The notes beneath the pieces were generated by a model. It saw nothing but the letters and a program-made list of their open reading frames with translations, did no database searches and was not told where the DNA came from. A stretch of DNA of 6,345 nt from Burkholderiaceae bacterium (GTDB taxonomy: Bacteria > Pseudomonadota > Gammaproteobacteria > Burkholderiales > Burkholderiaceae): contig JAGOEY010000110.1 in NCBI GenBank assembly GCA_017997515.1, forward strand, positions 1-6,345. The letters are read 5' to 3'. Of this stretch, positions 1 through 5,936 are shown in pieces (position 1 is the stretch's first letter; each line of letters starts with the position of its first letter). The translations under genes were made by a program, and so were the position numbers.

Positions 1-2
1 CA

Positions 3-1397
3 GGGCAGCCCACGCGGATGCTGGGCGTGGCCATCGACGTCACACCGCAGCATGAGCAGCAAGAGCTGCTGCAAAAACTGGCCCATTACGACGCCCTCAC
101 GGGCCTGCCCAATCGCGTGCTGCTGGCCCGCAAGCTGGCCGAAGGCATGTCGCTGGCCCATGCCGAAGGCTCGCTGCTGGGCGTGGCCTACCTGGATCTG
201 GATGGCTTCAAGCCGGTCAACGACCGCCTGGGCCACGATGCCGGAGACCGCCTGCTGGTGATTGCCGCGCAGCGCCTGACGCGTGCCCTGCGCCCGCAGG
301 ACTGTGTGGCACGCCTGGGGGGTGACGAATTCGTCATCCTCATGCCCGGACTGTCGAGCAACAACGAATGCAAGCATGGGTTGAACCAGGTCATGCAGAG
401 CATTGCCGCGCCCTACCAGATCGGCAACCACCGCGTGTCGGTGACGGCCAGCATCGGCTACACGCTGTATCCGAGCGATGATGCCGACGCCGACACCCTG
501 ATGCGCCACGCAGACCAGGCCATGTATGCCGCCAAGCAGGGCGGGCGCAATCGTTTCCATGAGTTCGACGCCACACAGGAACGCCAGTCACGCCAGTTGC
601 GCGAACAGATCCTGGAGTTGCGCGACGCGCTGGCCCAGGGGCAGTTCGTGCTGTACCTGCAACCCAAGGTGGACATGCATCTGGGTACCGTGGTGGGCGC
701 AGAAGCGCTGGCACGCTGGAAGCACCCCGACAAAGGGGTTTTGTCACCGGCCGCCTTCATGCCGCTGCTCGAAGGCACTGAAATCGAAGTGGCGTTTGGC
801 GCCTGGGTGGTGGATGCGGGGCTGAGGCTGGTGAAAATGCTGATGGAGCACCAGTTTCACCTGCCCATCAGCCTCAACATCTCTGCACCGCACCTGCAGC
901 AGCCCGGCTTTGCCGACTGGATGGCGCAAAAACTGGCCGATCACCCACAGGTGCCCCCGGCGCTGGTCGAGATCGAGATCACCGAAACCGCAGCGCTCTA
1001 CCACGTGGACCATGTGGCCAACACCCTGAAGGTGCTGCAGAACATTGGCCTGGGTACCTCACTGGACGATTTCGGTACCGGGTATTCGTCGCTCACCTAT
1101 CTGCGCCGCCTGCCGCTGTCCACCCTCAAGATCGACCAGAGCTTTGTGCACGGCATGATGAACGACGCTGGCGACCTGGCCATCGTCCAGGGCGTCATCG
1201 GGCTGGCACGCTCGTTTGGCTACCGCATCATTGCCGAAGGCGTGGAAACCGCCGACCAGGGCCAGATGCTGCTGCAACTGGGCTGCCACATGGCCCAGGG
1301 CTACCACTTTGCCCGGCCCATGCCGGTGGAAGATTTCATCCCATGGGTCAAGAACTGGCAGGCCCCGGCCCTGGCGAACCGCCCACATACGGGCTGA
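3..1397 (+). CDS. PAS(C-term)-GGDEF-EAL c-di-GMP turnover protein, 5' partial
   Basis: This is a bifunctional-type cyclic di-GMP enzyme, probably attached to a sensor region that lies left of the window. The frame is open to the left edge. Its first residues (GQPTRMLGVAIDVTP) look like the end of a PAS/PAC domain, so the ATG at 18 is probably internal. Numbered from that ATG, the linker runs into DALTGLPNR (25-33). The GGDEF domain has an intact active site GGDEF (101-105) and an intact inhibitory I-site RPQD (92-95), five residues upstream. The EAL domain (about 195-450) keeps EALARW (229-234), LNIS, EITET, DDFGTGYSSL (350-359), LKID with K371, AEGVET (406-411) and QGYHFARP. All expected metal-binding and catalytic residues appear present, so phosphodiesterase activity is likely. 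Diguanylate cyclase activity is possible; GGDEF can instead act as a GTP-sensing regulator in such proteins. It is convergent with prpE, ends 8 bp before the REP-like hairpin, and has no evident link to the metal cassette. Confidence 0.95.
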   Translation, partial: GQPTRMLGVAIDVTPQHEQQELLQKLAHYDALTGLPNRVLLARKLAEGMSLAHAEGSLLGVAYLDLDGFKPVNDRLGHDAGDRLLVIAAQRLTRALRPQDCVARLGGDEFVILMPGLSSNNECKHGLNQVMQSIAAPYQIGNHRVSVTASIGYTLYPSDDADADTLMRHADQAMYAAKQGGRNRFHEFDATQERQSRQLREQILELRDALAQGQFVLYLQPKVDMHLGTVVGAEALARWKHPDKGVLSPAAFMPLLEGTEIEVAFGAWVVDAGLRLVKMLMEHQFHLPISLNISAPHLQQPGFADWMAQKLADHPQVPPALVEIEITETAALYHVDHVANTLKVLQNIGLGTSLDDFGTGYSSLTYLRRLPLSTLKIDQSFVHGMMNDAGDLAIVQGVIGLARSFGYRIIAEGVETADQGQMLLQLGCHMAQGYHFARPMPVEDFIPWVKNWQAPALANRPHTG

Positions 1398-1405
1398 ATC
1401 CATAT

Positions 1406-1455
1406 AAAAAATAGCCTCCAGCGCCCGTCCATCAAGCGCTGGAAGCTATATTTTT
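1406..1455. terminator. REP-like hairpin, bidirectional terminator (copy A)
   Basis: An A-tract and left arm (1406-1424) face a right arm and T-tract (1436-1455) around an 11-nt loop (1425-1435). The core 14-bp stem, 1411-1424 with 1436-1449, has 13 pairs and one C/A mismatch. A's on the left and T's on the right make it a good rho-independent terminator in both directions. It would serve the EAL gene from the left and a leftward gene such as prpE from the right. From memory, hairpins with this core and a CCATCAA loop are dispersed in many copies in Comamonadaceae genomes, so it is probably also a REP-type repeat. The identical hairpin recurs at 5937-5986. Confidence 0.85.
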
Positions 1456-1467
1456 GATAGTAGACCA

Positions 1468-1481
1468 GCCCCGTGCGGGGC
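1468..1481. other. Short GC hairpin between prpE fragment and REP hairpin (copy A)
   Basis: GCCCCG and CGGGGC face each other across a two-base centre (TG). The hairpin sits just after the prpE stop codon when read leftward, and before the REP-like hairpin. It could be part of the prpE 3' end, stabilising the RNA or aiding termination, but it has no T-tract of its own in either direction. The identical element is at 5999-6012 beside the intact prpE end. Confidence 0.5.
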
Positions 1482-1502
1482 CCGTCTCTTCTGCGCCTCC
1501 GA

Positions 1503-1630
1503 TCAGCCTTCGACCATCGCCTTGACCTGCTGCAGTGCGGCCGGGTCTTCCATGGTGGTCAGGTCCCCCGGGGCGCGCCGCGCCGCGCGGCAAAGGCCAT
1601 GGCCACCTGGCCCTTGAGGCTGTCGGCCAC
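1503..1630 (-). pseudogene. prpE: prpE 3'-end fragment with internal deletion (non-functional)
   Basis: Read on the minus strand, 1581 down to 1503 encodes the PrpE C-terminal tail: PGDLTTMEDPAALQQ, then VKAMVEG and stop. This is the same tail as the intact copy at 6034. Upstream of it, 1630-1589 matches 6339-6298, which encodes ADSLKGQVAMAF in the intact copy. The roughly 178 bp between those segments is missing. The deleted part includes the PKTRSGK motif with its catalytic lysine. Because 178 is not a multiple of three, the upstream piece is read out of frame here. Past 1630 the prpE homology stops. The fragment therefore cannot make a functional synthetase domain. An open frame of 129 codons on this strand (1892-1503) joins it to unrelated sequence, and I regard that as accidental. 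Confidence 0.88.
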
Positions 1631-1784
1631 CTTCGAGCACTTCAACGAGGTCATCCGCATTCATCGTCAAAAATGCGTTCGCCTCGGGAGTTCGGGAGGC
1701 AGCGGGCCGAACAAGTGTGCCAGGAACCACCGACAGACCAGGCGCGATATTGCGAATACGGCGGGACCAGGAATACTGGGGCAA
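1631..1784. other. Unassigned scar sequence with no recognisable gene
   Basis: This segment lies between the prpE fragment and the possible transposase remnant. It stays open on the minus strand (for example MNADDLVEVLEG near 1670-1633) and on the plus strand, but neither translation resembles a family I recognise and there is no ribosome binding site. The right-hand prpE copy has no matching sequence inside the window, although the window ends just there. It may be further decayed mobile-element sequence or DNA brought in with the cassette. Confidence 0.5.
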
Positions 1785-1864
1785 CATCAGATGATCGGCG
1801 GGCACGAAGTCATCAAGGTAGCGCATGGTGAACAGGTTTCGGTGAAGGTGTCGGCTCCACGCAT
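1785..1864 (-). pseudogene. Possible transposase N-terminal remnant, frameshifted
   Basis: On the minus strand, an ATG at 1864 starts MRGADTFTE. After a shift of one base near 1838 the neighbouring frame continues NLFTMRYLDDFVPADHLM. Joined, the two pieces resemble the N-terminus of IS5-like transposases with a DUF772-type domain, which typically read MRG..TFTE.LFT.R.LDDFVP..HPLR. That comparison is from memory. After DHLM the similarity stops, so only about 27 codons remain of several hundred. The sequence TTTCAGCAACCTGCT at 1936-1950 could be part of the element's outer end, but no partner inverted repeat is visible. The alternative is chance similarity. Confidence 0.45.
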
Positions 1865-2002
1865 GTCTGGCTCGTCTGTCTGGTCGGTTCAATGGTCATG
1901 GCAAGGCGTCAGCTGGGGAGCGACCGCAGGCAGTCTTTCAGCAACCTGCTCAGAGCCTGTTAAACCCTGCTGCAGCAATTCAAAAAAAACCAACAGTTTG
2001 CA

Positions 2003-2041
2003 CAAATACAAATGCAAGTGATTTGTATTTGAGTATAGAAT
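2003..2041 (+). promoter_or_regulatory. Candidate Fur-type operator and promoter for the metal-uptake cassette
   Basis: A perfect 11-bp inverted repeat, CAAATACAAAT (2003-2013) and ATTTGTATTTG (2021-2031), is separated by 7 bp. Within it, 2010-2030 also forms a 21-bp imperfect palindrome with arms of the form AAATRCAART, which resembles betaproteobacterial Fur boxes. The stretch is markedly AT-rich against GC-rich surroundings. Just downstream, TAGAAT (2036-2041) or TATAGA (2034-2039) could be a -10 element. The matching -35 is poor and would lie inside the palindrome, as expected for a repressed or activated promoter. Transcription would begin near 2048 and read rightward through a leader of about 220 nt. 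Iron control is inferred from the cargo genes; the factor could also be another dimeric regulator. Confidence 0.55.
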
Positions 2042-2174
2042 TTATCGATGTAGCCCACAGACGCATGCATTGCAACCAAGCGCAGGTTTGGTCGCACGCA
2101 CTCTTGCCCTGTCAGCCAGACACCCGGAGCAGTGACGCTATACGCAACTGACTCCATCTACAGTACCCACTCAC

Positions 2175-2198
2175 CCACCAAGCTTGCCGCAAGCGTGG
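2175..2198 (+). other. Leader stem-loop
   Basis: In the leader RNA, GCTTG (2182-2186) pairs with CAAGC (2190-2194) around CCG. The stem can extend with CCAC (2175-2178) and GTGG (2195-2198) if CAA (2179-2181) bulges out. I do not recognise the leader between about 2048 and 2250 as a known riboswitch class: I see no cobalamin B12 box and no TPP-type conserved boxes. This fold may simply be part of a structured 5' UTR. Confidence 0.35.
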
Positions 2199-2221
2199 AG
2201 TTGATAGGCAGTTTCCTACCG

Positions 2222-2250
2222 CAAGGCCGTGATGCACGGTCTTGATTTTT
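2222..2250 (+). terminator. Terminator-like hairpin just before the first cargo RBS (attenuator candidate)
   Basis: CAAGGCCGTG (2222-2231) pairs with CACGGTCTTG (2235-2244) as a 10-bp stem with one G-T wobble and a three-base ATG loop. A and five T's follow (2245-2250). This is the usual form of a rho-independent terminator. It lies immediately upstream of the GAAGGA ribosome binding site at 2251-2256, after the candidate promoter and before the first gene. It could be a transcription attenuator for the cassette or a leftover terminator from an upstream gene. No upstream rightward gene is apparent between the REP hairpin and this point, which favours attenuation. Confidence 0.55.
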
Positions 2251-2265
2251 GAAGGATTTCCTACC

Positions 2266-2979
2266 ATGCGCTACCGCACCTGCTTCGTGCTGGCCGCCAC
2301 CGCCCTTGCAGCCGCCACCGCCGCCCAAGCCCACCAAGTATGGCTCGAGGCCGCCGACGGACAGGCCCGCCTGTATTACGGCGAGTTCAACGACAACCTG
2401 CGCGAAACCTCGCCCGGCAAGCTCGACCGTTTTGGTGCGACACCGACCCTGCAAGCCAGCCTGGGGGCAAAGCACACAACGCTGGAAGGCGCACGCACCA
2501 AAGATGCCTTTGCCTATACCGTGCCCGGTACGGCAGACACGCTGCTGACCCTGGCGACCGTGCCGGTCATGGACCGCAGCCAACGCAACCTCTCGCCACT
2601 GCTGTGGAAGCCCGCTGCCCGCTGGATAGCCTCCCCACAGCGGGCTGTGGTGCCGACTGCGCCGCTGGACTTGGTTCCCACCGGCAAGCCCGGACAGTTC
2701 CAAGTCTATTTTCAGGGTGCCCCCTTGCCCAAGGCCAAGGTGCAAATGGTCGCGCCCTCGGGCTGGGCACGCGAAGCCAGCAGCGCAGAAGACGGCACCG
2801 TTCATTTCTCCCTGCCCTGGAAGGGCCAATACGTCGCCGAAGTCAAGCACACAGATAAAACCAGCGGCGATTTCAACGGCAGCAAATACGGCGAGGTGGG
2901 CTATCTCATCACGCTGAGCTTTGTACTGCATGAAGGCGTGGCCTCGCCCGCACTGCCGTCAGCACCGGCTTCGCACTGA
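2266..2979 (+). CDS. Secreted DUF4198 protein, probable periplasmic metal-handling factor
   Basis: This is a 237-residue exported protein of the DUF4198 type, a family once labelled NikM-like and often found beside metal-uptake genes. The exact function is not known. The ATG at 2266 is chosen because GAAGGA (2251-2256) sits 9 bp before it and a clean signal peptide follows: MRYR, a hydrophobic Ala-rich core, and AQA at 20-22. The likely cleavage leaves a mature protein that starts HQVWLEA, the His-x-x-Trp-Leu start seen in this family. The rest is predicted soluble, with repeated beta-type segments. The C-terminal part (about 140-225) resembles an immunoglobulin-like fold, including the stretch GWAREASSAEDGTVHFSLPW. 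There is no later membrane segment, so periplasmic location is likely. It is the first gene of the cassette, 94 bp before the receptor gene, and probably shares its promoter. A role in binding or presenting a metal is inference from context. Confidence 0.82.
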   Translation: MRYRTCFVLAATALAAATAAQAHQVWLEAADGQARLYYGEFNDNLRETSPGKLDRFGATPTLQASLGAKHTTLEGARTKDAFAYTVPGTADTLLTLATVPVMDRSQRNLSPLLWKPAARWIASPQRAVVPTAPLDLVPTGKPGQFQVYFQGAPLPKAKVQMVAPSGWAREASSAEDGTVHFSLPWKGQYVAEVKHTDKTSGDFNGSKYGEVGYLITLSFVLHEGVASPALPSAPASH

Positions 2980-3073
2980 TCCCCCGGCACTCCTGCCATG
3001 CGTCCACTCCAGTGCTGCGGTGCGGCGCTGGACACTGGTGCACGGCGCCACATCCATTTCAAGTCCACCAGCC

Positions 3074-5236
3074 ATGTCAGAATCCGCGACACATACCAGT
3101 TCGTTCTCTTTGCGCCCCACCGTGCTCGCCACCACCTTACTGTTGGTGAGCCACAGTGGCTTTGCCCAAATTCATGCAGCGCCCGCCGCCAACAACGCCC
3201 CCACCCTGCCGGATGTGAACATCAAGGCCAGTGCCGAGGGCGGCATCACCCCCGGCAAGATCACCGTCACCACCAAAGGCGAGGCCAACCCGCTCACCAC
3301 CCCCCAATCGATCACGGTGGTGACCCGCGAACTGATGGAGTCGCGCCAGGACAAAACCCTGGTCGATGCCGTGAGCGGTGTGGCCGGTGTAGTGGCAGGT
3401 GAGCGAGGCAACCGTGGGTTCGACGATATCGCCATCCGTGGGCAAACCTATGGCCAGGAAAAGTACATCGACGGCCTGAGCACCGTGCGTCAAGGCTATG
3501 TGCCAGCGGAAGAGATTTTTGGTGCCGAACGCATCGAGGTGCTCAAAGGCCCAGCCTCCTTGCTGTATGGCAATGTGCGCCCGGGCGGCATGGTCAACGT
3601 GGTGAGCAAACGGCCCAAGCGCGAGGCCTTCAACGAAATCAGTACCTCGCTGGGCAGCTATGGCTACAAGCAGGCAACGGCCGATATCAGCCGCCCGCTA
3701 TCAAACGATGGCAGAACGGCCTTTCGCATCGCCGCGCTTACCAACGACAGCAACGACGTGACCGACCATGTTTCTTTCAAGAACAACTACATCGCCCCTT
3801 CGCTGCGCCTGGCCCTGGGCGCGCAAACAGAGCTGACCTTGCTCACCAGCTACCAGGACCGCCAATGGGTGCGCCTGCAAGGCCTTCCGCCGCAGGGCAC
3901 GCTGCTACCCAACCGCAACGGACAGGTTGACCGCAGCTTTTACGCAGGTGAGCCGGGTTTTGGGAACAACGAGTTTTCTCGCACCCGCGTGGGCTACGAG
4001 TTGCAACATCGCTTTGGCGAAGGCTGGCATCTGCAGCAAAACTTCCGCTGGGACGATTACACGCTCAAGCAGCGCGCCTCTGCTTTTCTTGATGCCCTGG
4101 CCGTCGACCAGCGCACCCAGGTGCGCACCGGCAACGTCCAGGCAGATGACTACCGTACCGTGGCGCTGGACACCTACCTGAATGGCCACTTGGCATCCGC
4201 CTGGGGCAAGCACGACATCACGCTGGGCCTGGATCTCAACGACAAACATGGTCGCCTTGCATCGCAGTCGTGCACTCCAGCAGACATGGGCACCATCGAC
4301 CTGTTCAAGCCCGTGTACGGCCGCAGCATCACCTGCACTGGCGCACTGGCCGACAACACCCAGGACATCCAGGCCAGTGGCCTCTACGCCCGTGACCGCC
4401 TGAGCCTGACCCGCGACCTGCACCTGAGCGCAGGACTGCGCCACGACCGGGTGAGCACACGCACATTCAACAACCGCACAGCCAAAGTCAGCAGCGCCCC
4501 CAAAGACAGCGCCACAACCGGCATGCTGGGCGCAAGCTGGGAAGCAACCCCCGGCGTTGCGCCATATGTCAGCTGGGCCAATTCCTTTGTACCCATCAGC
4601 GGCACCGACTTTCTTGGCAACGCGTTCAAGCCCGAAACCGGCCGCCAACTGGAGGCTGGCGTAAAGTTTGCCCGCGACAACGGACGGCAAACCGCCAGCC
4701 TTGCCGTGTACGACCTGCGCCGCCAGAACGTAACCACGAACGACACCGCGCACGCTGGCTATAGCGTGCAGCAAGGTGAGCATCACAGCCGCGGTCTGGA
4801 GCTGGAAGTGGCCGCCCAACTGCGCAATGGGCTCAGCCTGACTGCCGCCTACGCCTACACCGACGCTGTCGTCTCCCAAAGCAACGCTAGCCGCTTGGTC
4901 AATGGCGTGCTCAGACAAGAACAGGGCAGCACCGTTATCAACGTACCCAGGCACAACGCCAACGTCTGGGCGGTGTACCGCCTGCCTGCTTCGGGCTGGG
5001 GCCTGGGCGTAGGCCTGCGCCACATGAGCGAGCGCACGGGCTACGCCTACGACTTCACCATTCCCGGCTACACGGTGTTTGACGCCGCACTGATGTACCA
5101 GGGGCAGGGCTGGCGCGCCGCACTGAACGTGCGCAATCTGGCCGACAAAACCTACTACGGTGGTGCCTTGAGCAACAACGTGCTCACGCTGGGCGAAGTG
5201 CGGCAGGTGCGGCTGAATGTGGTGTACGAGTTCTAG
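3074..5236 (+). CDS. TonB-dependent siderophore-type outer-membrane receptor
   Basis: This is a 720-residue outer-membrane receptor for energised uptake of a ferric siderophore or similar metal chelate. The frame is open from 2921, overlapping the previous gene, but the ATG at 3074 gives a proper signal peptide (hydrophobic core 15-27, likely cleavage after GFA at 31). No strong Shine-Dalgarno is visible. A TonB-box-like LPDVNIKAS (45-53) precedes the plug (about 72-181). The plug shows NPLTTPQSITVVTRE, IAIRG, YIDGL, ERIEVLKGPASLLYG (152-166) and PGGMVNVVSKRP (170-181), typical of the siderophore receptor subfamily. The 22-strand barrel follows and ends VRLNVVYEF, with the terminal Phe used for barrel assembly. 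There is no N-terminal signalling (STN) domain, so it is not a FecA/FpvA-type transducer. The only two cysteines in the mature protein, C400 and C421, lie 21 residues apart in what is probably an extracellular loop and could form a disulfide. The substrate cannot be told from sequence. Confidence 0.95.
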   Translation: MSESATHTSSFSLRPTVLATTLLLVSHSGFAQIHAAPAANNAPTLPDVNIKASAEGGITPGKITVTTKGEANPLTTPQSITVVTRELMESRQDKTLVDAVSGVAGVVAGERGNRGFDDIAIRGQTYGQEKYIDGLSTVRQGYVPAEEIFGAERIEVLKGPASLLYGNVRPGGMVNVVSKRPKREAFNEISTSLGSYGYKQATADISRPLSNDGRTAFRIAALTNDSNDVTDHVSFKNNYIAPSLRLALGAQTELTLLTSYQDRQWVRLQGLPPQGTLLPNRNGQVDRSFYAGEPGFGNNEFSRTRVGYELQHRFGEGWHLQQNFRWDDYTLKQRASAFLDALAVDQRTQVRTGNVQADDYRTVALDTYLNGHLASAWGKHDITLGLDLNDKHGRLASQSCTPADMGTIDLFKPVYGRSITCTGALADNTQDIQASGLYARDRLSLTRDLHLSAGLRHDRVSTRTFNNRTAKVSSAPKDSATTGMLGASWEATPGVAPYVSWANSFVPISGTDFLGNAFKPETGRQLEAGVKFARDNGRQTASLAVYDLRRQNVTTNDTAHAGYSVQQGEHHSRGLELEVAAQLRNGLSLTAAYAYTDAVVSQSNASRLVNGVLRQEQGSTVINVPRHNANVWAVYRLPASGWGLGVGLRHMSERTGYAYDFTIPGYTVFDAALMYQGQGWRAALNVRNLADKTYYGGALSNNVLTLGEVRQVRLNVVYEF

Positions 5237-5243
5237 CCAGCAC

Positions 5244-5930
5244 ATGAGTGCCGTTCTTGGGCCTGCTGGGGCAGCAGGCGCCACCCCCAGGCAAAAAACG
5301 CACCGGCGCAGTGTGGTGTTCTTGCGCTGGCTGCGCAAAGTCCACTTGTGGGTGGGACTGTGGGGCGCGGCCGTGGGCCTGCTGTTTGGTGTGACGGGCA
5401 TCTTGCTCAATCACCGCGCGGTGCTCAAGATCCCGGTAGAAAAAACAATACAGCGAAGCATCCAACTGGCACTTCCCGATGCAGGCCAGTCGTTGCTGAC
5501 CGATGTGAATGCCCTGGCCGCCTGGCTGCAAGCGCAGCTACAGTTTCAGGGGGTACAGGTGCTGAGCAAAACCGAGCCCGCGCGCAACGTGATCTGGGCC
5601 GACCGCGAGGTGATGCAACCCGCGCGTTGGACGGTGCGTCTGCACAGCCCGCAGCGCGGAGTGAACGCCGAGTACATCGTCGGCAACCGCTTTGTAACAG
5701 TCGACATCCAGGACGCCACGCCAATAGGCACACTCACGCGCTTGCATATGGCTACCGGAGCCAATGCATTTTGGGTACTGCTGTCAGACACCATTGCCGC
5801 TGGTCTGATCGTGCTGTGCTTTACGGGATTGTTGCTGTGGTCCCGGCTGCACACGCTGCGCTTGGCAGGCATCGCTACCAGCATGGGGGCCTTGACTAGT
5901 GCCGCGTTCTTTTTGTGGAGCAGCGCATAG
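5244..5930 (+). CDS. PepSY-associated inner-membrane protein, putative ferric-siderophore reductase
   Basis: This is a 228-residue inner-membrane protein of the PepSY-associated TM type (PiuB/FoxB-like group). Family members beside siderophore receptors are thought to act in release of iron by reduction at the inner membrane; FoxB, next to FoxA in Pseudomonas, is the best example I know. The start at 5244 lies 7 bp after the receptor stop with no clear ribosome binding site, so translation is probably coupled. The first membrane helix (about 33-56) carries the family signature VHLWVGLWGAAVGLLFGVTG, followed by LLNH. A periplasmic portion (58-165) follows, then LHMATGANAFWVLLSD and a second helix (about 176-198) ending LLLWSRLH. 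A third hydrophobic stretch (207-225) ends the protein. H34, H57, H168 and H203 lie at membrane edges and could be haem ligands. It is shorter than the larger four-helix PepSY proteins. Its stop is 6 bp before the right repeat. Confidence 0.88.
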   Translation: MSAVLGPAGAAGATPRQKTHRRSVVFLRWLRKVHLWVGLWGAAVGLLFGVTGILLNHRAVLKIPVEKTIQRSIQLALPDAGQSLLTDVNALAAWLQAQLQFQGVQVLSKTEPARNVIWADREVMQPARWTVRLHSPQRGVNAEYIVGNRFVTVDIQDATPIGTLTRLHMATGANAFWVLLSDTIAAGLIVLCFTGLLLWSRLHTLRLAGIATSMGALTSAAFFLWSSA

Positions 5931-5936
5931 CGCATA

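Larger units (their letters stand above)
1406..1581. repeat. 176-bp direct repeat, left copy
   Basis: This segment matches 5937-6112 base for base at an offset of 4531, except at three positions: 1542 C/T, 1566 C/A and 1573 G/T, compared with 6073, 6097 and 6104. It holds the REP-like hairpin, a second short hairpin and the last codons of prpE on the minus strand. All three differences lie in the prpE-coding part; the noncoding part is identical. Homology breaks at 1582, then resumes at 1589-1630 against 6298-6339 (41/42). The left copy therefore lacks about 178 bp that the right copy has. The repeat pair frames the three-gene metal cassette. Confidence 0.95.

Noticed and set aside
1503..1892. 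A 129-codon minus-strand open frame that could be called a hypothetical protein
   Set aside because: It joins a possible transposase piece, unassigned sequence and an out-of-frame then in-frame prpE tail. It has no ribosome binding site and is better read as a scar.
1473..2021. A 182-codon plus-strand open frame across the scar
   Set aside because: It runs antisense through the prpE fragment, has low-complexity composition with many Arg, Ser and Gly, no family resemblance and no ribosome binding site.
2048..2250. Cobalamin or TPP riboswitch in the cassette leader
   Set aside because: No B12 box (GCCACTG type) and no TPP consensus boxes could be found by eye on the plus strand.
2158..2931. 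A 257-codon minus-strand open frame opposite the DUF4198 gene
   Set aside because: It is a shadow frame with repetitive Gly-rich composition. The plus strand has a good ribosome binding site, a signal peptide and family features.
2921..3073. A 51-residue N-terminal extension of the receptor, from an ATG overlapping the previous gene
   Set aside because: It would place the signal peptide internally and contains no signalling domain. The ATG at 3074 gives a normal exported receptor.
3905..5410. A 501-codon minus-strand open frame opposite the receptor gene
   Set aside because: It is an antisense shadow of the GC-rich receptor reading frame. The plus-strand protein has clear family motifs throughout and the antisense product has none.
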